From contig NW_002476270.1 in the NCBI RefSeq assembly GCF_000189635.1, positions 124,001 to 188,000 of the forward strand: a stretch of DNA of 64,000 bases. Direction: 5' to 3'. Source of the DNA: Tetrahymena thermophila SB210 (Eukaryota; Ciliophora; Oligohymenophorea; Hymenostomatida; Tetrahymenidae). Within the stretch, counting starts at the first letter, position 1. Each line of letters begins with the position of its first letter. Below the pieces are notes generated by a model. That model worked only from the letters and a program-made list of their open reading frames with translations, ran no database searches and was not told the origin of the DNA. Below, piece by piece: positions 33,967-44,149 of the stretch. Position numbers and translations under genes: made by a program.

Positions 33967-34579
33967 TTCCTAAATATTTTTATTTACTAACTTCTATTTA
34001 TTAATGAACTTACAGATTAAAATTTTAACACATAAATTTTATGTATAATTTTAATCAAAAAATCTTAATAATTAATTAAAAATATTAACTTTTAACTACA
34101 ATCAACAGAATAAAAATGAAATTATCTTGATTTTTTAACCAATAAAAATTTAAAGACTTGATTGTACTCATTTTATTACTTTATTTTATTTTTTATAGCT
34201 ATTTTAGTTCAAAAAATTAATTTACAATAAAATATTTTTTTATTAAACCAAAATTTAAACAAATAAGTTTAATATGTAAATATTTTTTATTTAAAAAGTT
34301 TATTTTATTTTAATTTTTTAAAGTTTATTTTAATGTATTTTAGTAAGCAAGCAAGATTAAAAACATCTCTTAATCTATTTTAAGAGAAATTAATTTCCAC
34401 TTGCTTGCTTGCATTGAATATGTATGTTGTCAAACCCGATTGATATATATTTGAATTTAATTTTATTTAACAAAATGAAAAATAATTAATCCTGAGATAT
34501 TTGTTTATTTAGTGCTATTATTAATTAATAAAATCTAGTTTGGAATAAATTGAAATCAGAAAGAGAGTAAAATATAAAA
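33967..34579. other. Divergent intergenic region
   Basis: AT-rich spacer between the coiled-coil gene (-) and VPS52 (+). It contains one GC-richer nested inverted repeat, described separately, and is otherwise featureless. Confidence 0.55.
34345..34410. promoter_or_regulatory. Nested inverted repeat in a divergent spacer
   Basis: Outer arms AAGCAAGCAAG (34345-34355) and CTTGCTTGCTT (34400-34410) are exact 11-nt complements. Inside them TCTCTTAA (34366-34373) and TTAAGAGA (34380-34387) form a second perfect 8-nt stem with a 6-nt loop. Additional ATTAA/TTAAT pairing between the stems is possible. As RNA this would fold to one long interrupted hairpin on either strand. It lies about 170 nt before the VPS52 start and 380 nt before the coiled-coil gene start. 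Its role (protein site, small RNA, mobile-element end) is unknown. Confidence 0.6.
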
Positions 34580-36962
34580 ATGGACAGTTAGAATAATAAT
34601 TAAGAAGATAAAAAAAACAAGAGTAGCCTTTTTTCAGATGCCACACTTGATCCTATTACATAGCGTTACATACATTCAAAATATAAGCTAGCAGAAGGAG
34701 AGTAAAATTTTGCAAATATAGACCTTAGAAATATGTGCGAAAATGTAAAATCTTGAAAAAAGCTAATTTAGTTAAATCAATCATTTTAGAATTATTACTT
34801 TTTATTTTAGTTAATAAAATGTAAATAATAAATTTATGCATTAAAAATGAAAGGTAGTTGATGAGCTTGAGACATTAGAAAGTGAAGCCGCTTATGATTA
34901 TTTAAAGGTAGAAAATGAAATGAAAGACTTAGATGTTGAAATAGATAAAAGCGATTCTATTTTGTCAGAATTAGAAAAAGTCTTAGAAAATTTTAGAGAT
35001 CACTTAAATGAAATAAAGAGTTAAATGACTGTTTTGCAAGAGAGATCTCTTAAAATGAATATTTCTTTAACAAACCGTAAAAATCTATAAAAATTAATGA
35101 ATACATTCATGGATTCAGCTGTTTTAGATCCAAAATTAATAGATGCAATTAATTCAGCACCTATTGATTAAGCTTACGTTCAACATATTAAAGTTCTATG
35201 CTAAAAGTTAGAGTATCTTCAGAATACGAAACTGCCAGATGCCTCAGTTGTAAAAGAATTGGGTAATAAATATATAATCACGATTATAAAAATTCTTCTT
35301 CCTTTATAATAAATAAATTTCAACATATTTTACATAAGACCTATAAATAGTTTTCATTAATTTAAAAAAATTTTTTTGAAATAATTTTAACTAGAACCTG
35401 AATTAAACAAACTGAAAAACAAAGCTTGTGGCAGAGTTAGATAATTTTTGCTTGACAAAATTGATATCCTTAAAAAGCCTACCACTAATATTGAAATTCA
35501 ATAAAAAAATGTACTTTTAGACTATCGTGTATTTACTGAATTTTTGAAGTGTCACTATGAGGAAATTTATGCAGAATTATGCAACAAATATGCTGAAGTA
35601 ATGTCAAAAGTATACTCCTAATTGTTTGAAAAGAATGTAAAAGAACTTTAAAAATTATGGGTCGAACTATACAACAAATCGGATACTTTAGTCTGTGATA
35701 ATGCCTCAAACATGAGAACATTTATCACTATAAAAAACGGAGGAAAGTTAGTTGATGTATACCCTGATAAAAACAAATCAATTTTCGATTTAATGGATCG
35801 TGATTTAATCTTAAAAAATGAAAGGTTAAATGATGGCTTTATATTTTATGCTTCAGCCTCTAAAGAAAATCAGCGCTTTACCATTGAACAAATTTTCAGA
35901 AGCATGAGCAAGTTAATTTTAAGTACAGTTGTCAGTGAAATAGCTTTTTCAAGTTAATTCTTTAACTTAACAAATGCACAAAATTCCAAGATATTTAAAG
36001 AAATTTTTAGTTAAACTTTTAAAAGCTTATACAACTTCTTATAAACTATGTTGACTGAAAGTTATGACTGCAATGGTATGGTACTCATTATTTTGATTAA
36101 CGAATCTTACTAACGTGAATACTCTGAAATGTATGCTTAATCTTAAGTACTTCAAGAATATTTTAACTATATTAACATGTTAGTTTGGCCACGTTTCGAA
36201 AAAGTATTCGAAGGTCACTGCTAATCAATATCAGAAAAAAATTTAAAGTAATACAAATTACTTGAAAAATAATTTAGCTTCAAGCCGATTGTGCAGCGTT
36301 ATGCAGATATAATTATATCTTTTTATAGACTTTATTCATATTTCTAAGACAACAAAATGATATTTATTCGTATCGAAAAACTACGTAAAGATTTTATAAA
36401 TATGATCAAGAAGAATGCATAAGATATAGGAAAAGGTATTGACAGATGCAAGTATCTTCTCCTTATTTATGATTTAATATTTACCAACATACCAACTAAG
36501 AAAGAGTACCAAAAGGAAATAACTGAAATTGAAAAAGAGTAATAAATTTACATAACTGAATTTGTTAATATTTTCCTCAAAGAACTCTTTGGTGATATGA
36601 TTGATTTTATTAACTAAAATCTTACTAATAAAAATAATGGTGAAGAGATATAAGACTAAAATTAGAAAAATTATTCATAAAATTAATCTAACCCTGCTGA
36701 TCATGAACGTTTAGTTAAAACAATTTGTGGTGATTTCAATAGCTCACGTAATAAACGTATAGACACATTTAAACATGAATGTGAAAAAATATTTGAAGGT
36801 ACTCAAATCCTTAAAAAGATCCTCAAGCGTTTTTTGAATACTTTTATTTAATACTACGGAACTTTCTACCGTTATTGCCAACAAAAGCATCCATAGGCAG
36901 CTGCCACTCTTATACATTACAATGAAATCAATAGTGATATCTAAAGCTCATATGGAATTTGA
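34580..36962 (+). CDS. VPS52: VPS52, subunit of the GARP/EARP tethering complexes
   Basis: Tethers endosome-derived vesicles at the trans-Golgi (GARP) or recycling endosomes (EARP). After MDSQNNNQEDKKNKSS comes an N-terminal helical domain with VDELETLESEAAYDYL, LEKVLENFRDHLNEIKSQM and VLQERSLKMNISLTNRK; the last block matches the conserved N-terminal segment of Vps52/Sac2. The next exon carries GRVRQFLLDKID and TNIEIQQKNVLLDYRVFTEF, another family hallmark. The long C-terminal region (EIYAELCNKYAEVMSKVYS, and further on SSYGI) has the all-helical character of CATCHR-family tethers. Only two introns: about 34.75-34.85 kb and one near 35.27-35.40 kb. About 730 residues, the family's usual length. 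TGA at 36960-36962. Confidence 0.9.
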
Positions 36963-37763
36963 AAACGTTATTGTGAAAAAATTATTGATATTTTAATAGT
37001 TAGCTCTACCTTTAATAGAGAATAATTATGTTAAAATGTAACTATTCTATTTATACTTTAATTTAATTTGTTTATCTCTACCAACTTACTTTAAAATAAA
37101 AGAATTTATTTATTTAGCTTGTTACTGAAAAAATAAAAAATTATTTTTTATATTTTAAAGTTATGCTGATGATAATTAAAAACAAATTTATTGATAAATT
37201 TTTTTATCATTTATTTAAATTTTTTAGTAATTTATATATTTCGATATTCTTTCGTTTATTGTATCTTCGACGAAAAATAAGGGTATTCTTCCAAACTTTA
37301 TGAATCTATAAATTATGGAATATTTATAAAATTAAAATTAAAATAATATTCATTAAAAATTCAAAAATTTATCAACAAACCCTTTTTATCAAAATAAAAA
37401 TTAGTCAAATTTTTATATTTCGAATTTTGTTTATTATTTTGAAGGTGGAAACAAAAGCGCTTTTATTGTATTAAATAAAGATGGAAGCAAAAATGAACTT
37501 TAAAATAAAAATAAAAGGACATTTTAAATGGGAATACATTAATTATACATGATTGATTATACATTACGAATAAATACAACAATAAATATAAGAATATTTT
37601 ATTCATATTTGTTTGTGATTTTAATTAATTATTTTGTTTGTGATTATTTATTTATTTATTTATTAATAGTTTAAATTTCGATTGTTATTAATAGTGAAAA
37701 CTTTCACGTCTAAATATTATTTAAAATATTTAATGTGAAGTTTTAAAATACATTCTTGATAAA
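36963..37763. other. Intergenic between convergent genes
   Basis: AT-rich spacer with TTTATTTATTTATT runs. An open frame near 37440-37500 reading EGGNKSAFIVLNKDGSKNEL has somewhat coding-like composition but no start, and it decays into low complexity. It is not called as a gene. Confidence 0.45.
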
Positions 37764-39396
37764 TCAATAATGTATGTTATGATGACATCTAATTGAGTTT
37801 GGTAATTCTCTTGATTCCCAATCTTCAATTTGAATTGTAGAATGATAAATACCATGCTATCTGCAAATCTTAGTTGCTTCACGTAGTACTTATTCTTTAT
37901 CACCATTTACAAAGATGTGAACACTCATTGATGGCTTGCCAATACTCAAAGACCAAATATGCAAATCATGAATTTAAACTACCTTGTCTATAGCTAAAAG
38001 TTAATCTTTAAAGTCCTTTATTTCAATATCTTAAGGTGTTCCTTCCATTAATACAGTAATGCAATCCTTTACGATTTTTACTGTAGTAAAGAGGACTAAA
38101 ATAGAGAACAAATAAGTGCAAATAGGATCAGCTAAATGCCAGTAATCATATTCATCTGTATTAGCATAAAAGTAAATGAGTAATGCAGCTACAACAACAC
38201 CGATTGATTAAATTATATCACCAATAACATGAATCATAGCAGCTCTCAAATTGTAATTTTCATGTTCATTAATATTTGATAAATTCTTTTTTAATTAAAA
38301 ATAATTTTAGAATAAAAAATAAAATTGTTTTAAAATATACTTTTTTCTTTTTTTATCCATTTCCGTGGTCATGATCATGGTCGTGGTCGTGGTCATGGTC
38401 ATGGTCGTGATTGTGGTCATGGTCATGATCATGGTTATGTTTATTAGCTTTTGATTTATTTTTCTTTTATTTTTTTGTTTTATTTTCTTCATGCTTATGT
38501 TCATGATCATGGTCGTGGTCATGATCGTGATCGTGGTCGTGATCGTGATCATGGTTATGGTCATGGTCGTGATCGTGATCGTGATCGTGGTCATGGTCAT
38601 GGTCGTGATCATGATCATGGTCATGACTATGGCCTTTAGATTTATTTTTTGAGTCACTTGGTCCATGACTATGGCCATGGCTACATCCACCATGTGAATG
38701 ACTATGACCAGGAGCACTATGTAATACTTTTGCCATTCCTATATTGCAAACAAGTCCAAAAACAGCAGTTATTAACATAAAGAAAGGATCTGTTACCATC
38801 GATTTGTTGATAATACGATCAGTTGCTTCATATAAAAGGACTATGGTTAAACCCCAAATTAAGACTATACTACCTAAAGCTCCAATAACTTCTGCTCTGT
38901 GATAGCCATATGACAGCTTTTTTGAAGCGGGGCGAGTTCCAATCCAAATAGACATAATAGAAATAAAGAAACCACTTAAGTCTGAAAACATATGGGCAGC
39001 ATCACTGAGAATAGCTAAAGATCCACTAATTATACCACCAACAACTTCAGCAATTAAGAAAATTAAAGCAATTGCAGAGGCAACAAAAAGTTTGCAAAGA
39101 ACTCCTTTTGAGACATGAGAAACATCAGGTAAGTCATAAATAGCAGATTCACGATGAGCAGATGAGTCTTCACTTTCAGATTCCTCTTCGTCTTCATCTT
39201 AAGAAGATCTTTTGATACTAATATCAGTAGCGCGGCTTTCAGCAATAGAGACCTACTTATTTTTTTTCTAATTAACCTATTTTTTTGAAGCAGGTTTATT
39301 TTCTTCATCAAAATTGGATGACTTTTTGAAGTTTGGTTCATCTTCAAGAAGTTTTTTTTCAAATTCCTTCTTGATATCTTGAGGGCTTTGACTCAT
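37764..39396 (-). CDS. Cation diffusion facilitator zinc transporter (ZnT/SLC30) with giant His-Asp loop
   Basis: Exports Zn2+ from the cytosol into vesicles or out of the cell in exchange for H+. Start MSQSPQDIKKEFEKK, with a charged, Ser/Glu-rich N-terminus of about 100 residues. Six helices follow; helix II has SLAILSDAAHMFSDL, supplying the HxxxD-type zinc site, and helix V has IHVIGDIIQSIGV, the second HxxxD. Between helices IV and V the His-rich loop begins HSHSHGGCSHGHSHG and expands into long His-Asp repeats in two blocks. The C-terminal domain (DKVVQIHDLHIWSL, MSVHIFVNG) is the usual cytosolic ferredoxin-like fold. One 56-nt intron falls just after the His-Asp blocks (about 38284-38339). 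The product is about 525 residues, long for the family mainly because of the loop and N-terminus. Direction of transport follows the family. Confidence 0.95.
38360..38637 (-). repeat. His-Asp coding minisatellite in the zinc transporter loop
   Basis: Tandem CAY-GAY dipeptide codons in two blocks (about 38361-38435 and 38487-38637), separated by a Lys-rich spacer with KHEENKTKK. The His codon alternates CAT/CAC and the Asp codon GAT/GAC irregularly, so the peptide is more uniform than the DNA. That suggests selection on the protein plus replication slippage. It is the least AT-rich stretch of the window. Other frames read as MT- or GR-repeats and are artefacts. Confidence 0.9.
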
Positions 39397-39875
39397 AGAT
39401 AATTTTTAATGATTTTGCTTGTATGTTTTTTTTTTTGACAAATCAGCTACTATTTTATACAAATTGCTAGTTTTAGTGTTTGTTTTATTTTCTTATTTAT
39501 TATTTTTAATTTTTAACGAGTCTTTTTTTGTAAATTTAAAGATATAATTTCAATCGTTTTGGTGATTCATTAAATCAGAAATGAGTCTGCCTATTATTTA
39601 TTCATTCTAATTTTATCAATTATAAATATAAATTTTATTATTTAACATTAATAAAAATTAGATAATATAATGATTAAGATTCATTTTTCGCGCAATTTAT
39701 AATTGTTATTATTGATTTTCTTAATTTTAAGAATAAAACTTTAAACGGCTCTATTTTTCATTTTATTGTGTTGACAGTTTGGAAACCATTATTATATTAT
39801 AAAAATAAATATATAAATAAATAAAAATTTATTGAATAGACTTTTAGTTGATTAAATTACAGTTAATTTTATAAA
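39397..39875. other. Divergent intergenic region
   Basis: AT-rich 5' flank of the zinc transporter gene. No metal-response element could be recognised. Confidence 0.45.
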
Positions 39876-39986
39876 ATGAGTGCTTTTTAGAACATATCTT
39901 GCTAAGAAAGATAAAAGAAAGGTTAGATTCATGAATATTTAGTTGAACCAGATGATTTCAGTTCTATGCGAAAGATTCATTTATGA
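39876..39986 (+). CDS. Possible 36-residue peptide
   Basis: ATG to TGA frame starting MSAFQNISCQERQKKG and ending SSMRKIHL. It is more hydrophilic and balanced than chance translations of the surrounding spacer, and its ATG is preceded by an A-rich context as in neighbouring genes. It could instead be the first exon of an unresolved gene or a chance frame; no donor was found. No family recognised. Confidence 0.25.
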
Positions 39987-40497
39987 ATTTAATTAAAAGT
40001 TCATGAAGTATCATTAAGTTGATTGAGTTAATTACTAAATCGATATATTAAAAATTATTAATTTAGATTCATTTTTTTTATTTTTGTTAATTAATTTTCA
40101 GTGAATCATGAGTAAAGCAAGGATAATAAAAAATTTATTTTTAAATTTTAAAGACTAGTTTTCTTTAACTGCTTTTTATCTAATTGTTTTATTTTTAGAA
40201 TATTTCTCAAAATTATTATTAATTCTTTTAAAAAAATCTAAAATAAAACATGAAATACGATTAAGAAAAAGTAAAGTAATGATTTTATTTAGTTAGTTAA
40301 TTCTTATTTTATATTATTTATTAGTTTTAACATTAAACTTTGAATAGACATTTTTATTTACAATTTTATTTAATAATAGATTAATTAAGATAATTACTCT
40401 ACTCTTATTTTTTAACTAGTAAAAAGCAGTGCATTACTCTAAAAAATTTATTTTTATCTTCACTCTAATCTATGCTATCCTTATTATTTATTTTATC
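39987..40497. other. Intergenic, AT-rich
   Basis: T-rich sequence downstream of the Kelch gene (-). Nothing else seen. Confidence 0.5.
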
Positions 40498-43393
40498 TCA
40501 TTCACTATTACCTTCTGTATTATTTTCTGTATCTAAAAAGAATTTTTCAAAGTGCTTATTAATTCCCAACGCCTCTTTCCTCTAATTTTAAAAATTTATT
40601 TATTTAAATAAAGTTATCAATTAAGTAAAATAACTTAGATTAAAACTTAATTTATTACCAAATTTTCAATTTAATCCTCACATAAATTTACTGATGAGTT
40701 AATTTAAAGATAAATATTTTTAAGATTTATAAAGTTTCCTTTTTATTCTTCTTTTTGCTAGATACTTGTTTCTTTATATGATTAAAGCAATTCTTGTAAG
40801 TTAAGCTCCTATTCATCCTAAGGATCTATATCTGTTTTAATTTTTATTATAATAATATTTTACATTGTTTTAATTTTACCGCTCACTAATAATTAAAATA
40901 GAGAATCCAAAGACATTGTGTATTAGCTTTAACCCTATAATAATGGTTCAAACTTTTATATGATACCTTAAACTGTTTTTGAGAACTCTTTTTCTTGGTT
41001 GTATAGGAAAAAAAAATTAGCTAACTCTTAAGTTAAGCTGTAGTATTCATTATCAAGTATTTAAAGTTGTTAATTTAAAATTTGCATCTAACTATTTTAA
41101 GCAAACCCACTATTTGTATTCTCTTATTCTAAATGGGCTTGCATTTAATTCATTTCTGACTCAATTTAAACTCTAATTACAACAAAACAGTAAATAAAAT
41201 AATTTATTATGATTAATTAACTTACCCTATTTCTTCCTCTTACTTAATAAGCTACTCTAATTCTTACATTTATTAGTCTAACTCATTTATTTATAAATTT
41301 AACTCTTCTTATTTACCATCAAATTAATTATTCTAAAATTGATTTTTATTTGTTATTTCTTAAGTATCTTTTTAGTTAGTATGAATTGGATTGGTTAAAT
41401 ACTGATCGATATTAAAATTGATTTCATTCTGGTTATAGTTTTAATTTATTTACTAATTAGTTTATTTTTCAAATCCTTTACCTATGAAGCTTTGAATATT
41501 AAAGTTTATTTCATTTTGATTACTTTAAGCTTTATTTTTATTTATCATGTTATTGTTTTACTACTTATCAAAACCTGAGCCAATATATTTTTCTATATTA
41601 AAGTTGATCTCATTTTAATTATTTTTGTTATGATTGTGAGCCTCTTAACTTTTTAAACTTTAGCTTTTCCCAGTTTCGTATTTATCAAGCTCATTTGCTT
41701 TTATAGAAGAGTTAGATGAAAAATAATTTGAGCTCTAATCGATTCTTTATTAAAAATAAAATAGTTAATAATTTTATAGATTTTGCATAAATATACTTAA
41801 AATTGATAACATTTGTCTTATCTTCTTGTAATAAATACAGCTTCATATCTAATAAATTATGTGATAAACCACCTTTTTTTTTAAATTTAAATCAATAACT
41901 TTATCATAACTTGATAATCTTACCCATAATACCTATAGCAGGTTAGTTTATGTATGGAAAAGTCACATAAGAGTGGTTGTATCTTGGTTCTATCTTTATA
42001 TCTCCTAGGAATGGCTGGCTCCAATAAAAATCCTCTTTAAAAGTTATAGATAATTTCGCTTTAGTGATATTTATTAGAATGGTTTTTCGATATTAAGAAA
42101 AACAAAGTTTTTTAAACTGATATTTGATTGAAAGTTGAAATAAATGAATTACCCAAATTGAGCTGATAAATTTCATTAAGTGAATTATTAGTTTTATTTT
42201 CCTATCCTCCAAATATCTGATTTAAAATAATTACATTCATTAAAAAAATATCTTCAGTTATATTACAATTATTCTTGTTTCATCTATGTAGTTAAGACTA
42301 AAAAAGGAACGTGGAGTGGGACTTTAGCCTATAGTCTGAATCTTCTTCCAAAAAAAGCTCTCTTAAAATTTATTGCAAACAAATTAATCAATAAATAAAT
42401 AAATGCATCATTTATTTTAATTATTTACTGAGGTCAAGCTAGTAAATGCTAAAATCATCATATTTTTAATCCTTACATTTTCCTCCAAAAATATACATGA
42501 AATTTTAGTAGACAAAAGCCTAATGGCCTCTCCTAGGAGAAGGAATGTCTCCTTTTGTCTATTTAGGTGTACATTACATCTATTAAAAATAAAGTATGAT
42601 ACTATACAATTAATCATATTTAAATATACTCCTGTAGCAGGTTGTAAACTCTGATTTAAATCAATATTTTAGTAATTAAATATCCAAACATCATTTAAAA
42701 GCTTATTCTGAGGTAATGAAATACCACCAAATACAATTAATTCCTTTTAGTCATTTACTTTATTTTTATCAATTCAAATAAATTTAGTGTAAGTGATAAA
42801 AAACAATTACACATATCGCATAAAGTGTGTTGATGCCTTGAAGAACTTTGATTCAAAAAAAATTTTTTCCATATTAGAGTTTTAATCTATAAGCAATATA
42901 TGTCCTCATAGGATCTTCCTTTATCTCCTTCCCCACCATAAATAAAAAAGTAATCCAACTAATCTAAATTTAAAAATAGCTTTAAAAAATATTTTTTATC
43001 TTATATTTTTATGTACCATCATAAAAAGCTGTATGATAACATCTCATGAGAGGTGCTTATCCTGTTGAATTCTATTTACACCACTACAATGTTTCTTTAC
43101 ATTAACAAAACTAATCAGATTTATACAATTATATTGCTTATTACTTAAATCTAAAAAATGCAAATCATTTAATCTTTAATCAGATTATCCTCCAAACAAT
43201 AGCAAACTGTTAAGAGAAGAAATATATGTTAGAGTATGTCCTTCCCTTGGGCAAGGATCTTCAATTCCTAATTATTGAAATAATATTTCACCAAACTTAT
43301 AAAAACCAATCCAAAATCTAAATAATGAAAACAAATATAAAAGGAGCTGCATTAACCTTATCTTAGTTGAAGATTTCTTAATTTAAGTGACAT
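40498..43393 (-). CDS. Kelch-repeat protein with coiled-coil and NQNEINFNI repeats
   Basis: Kelch motifs form a beta-propeller for protein binding. Successive blades show EGHTLTYISSLNSLLLFGG, LMRCYHTAFYDG then FFIYGGEGDKG, SSRHQHTL then LIVFGGIS, and PSPRRGHQAFVYQNFMYIF. These are the GH..hydrophobic..GG signatures, with the downstream blade Trp often retained (WIFNYQ). After the propeller comes a Q/N-rich region with three copies of QNEINFNI followed by a variable GxGF(D/E)KQ tail (41.41-41.63 kb). A long coiled coil follows (LDQQMQELEQLIKQEEEIG, then VQIESEMNQMQAHLEQE). The last exon ends FLDTENNTEGNSE before TGA, joined through an intron at about 40556-40630. The start ATG at 43391-43393 is probable, though the phase of the first splice is unresolved. 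Kelch-plus-coiled-coil proteins are common in ciliates; partner unknown. Confidence 0.85.
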
Positions 43394-43843
43394 TACTAAA
43401 ATACTTTTTTGATAATTAGAATTTTAAAATATTAACAAGTTATAGATAGTATTTTGCGTTATTGAAATTTGTAAAACAAAAATTAATTTTAGAGATAGAT
43501 ATTGATCGAAATTTGAAATTATTATATTTTAAAATTAAAAAAAAAACAATCAATATTGACTTAAATTATTTTGTTTATGATCAAATCTTCTATATCTACC
43601 AACCTTTGTTTTTTAACATGCAGTGAGATAATTTAAATAAAAACTCATTTTTAAAAGCAACTAGAGAGAAAGCTATTTAGAGTATTTATATTAAATGTCT
43701 ATTTATTATAAATATCTTAATGTTGATAATATATACTAATAAAAAAAATAAGTTTTTCTTAATTAAATATTCTTCAATTTATACAATAATTTAGAGAGAA
43801 AAGCAGATAAACAAATAAAAATATTTTTAAAATTTTAAGGAAA
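43394..43843. other. Divergent intergenic region
   Basis: AT-rich spacer between the Kelch gene (-) and the Alba-domain gene (+). Nothing else seen. Confidence 0.5.
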
Positions 43844-44149
43844 ATGAGTGGTAATCATAATCATAATAATTAGGGAAAACATTAAAAAATGCATGAAAAA
43901 CTCTTACAAATAACAGATAGTAATTTCAAGTATTATTGTGATGAAGTTAGTAAATATTTATAAGATGGATACCAATATATCAATATCGAAGGTATTGGCA
44001 CTAATATTCCTACAGCAATAAGAGTAGCTGAGACATTTGTTTAAAGAAAGTAAGCAGACTGGGAAAAGCTCCACACAGGATCTATAGAAAAATAAAATGG
44101 GCAAAAAGGAAAAAAAGTTTGCATTAATGCTTGCATCAAAAGAAGATGA
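43844..44149 (+). CDS. Alba-domain nucleic-acid-binding protein (small, single exon)
   Basis: 101 residues, intronless. Start MSGNHNHNNQGKHQKMHEK. The Alba core is visible: a strand YQYINIEGIGTNI, then the helix IPTAIRVAETFVQR, which matches the Alba pattern hydrophobic-G-x-G-x-A-I-x-A-h-A. Alba proteins bind RNA or DNA; eukaryotic relatives include Rpp25/Pop6 and Rpp20/Pop7 of RNase P/MRP, and Mdp2-type chromatin proteins. Basic patches at the C-terminus (KGKKVCINACIKRR) support nucleic-acid binding. Some unicellular Alba proteins carry C-terminal RGG boxes; none is present here. Which subgroup it belongs to cannot be told by eye. TGA at 44147-44149. Confidence 0.72.

Noticed and set aside
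38451-38639. Plus-strand frame rich in His-Asp-Arg-Gly
   Set aside because: It is the antisense reading of the zinc transporter's His-Asp codons; the minus-strand frame has the CDF helices around it. The Met-Thr-rich frame at 38307-38717 is likewise an off-frame reading.
42417-42617. Minus-strand frame starting MINCIVSYFIF
   Set aside because: It overlaps the correct Kelch frame (PSPRRGHQAFVY, MYIFGG) in another phase and includes part of an intron.
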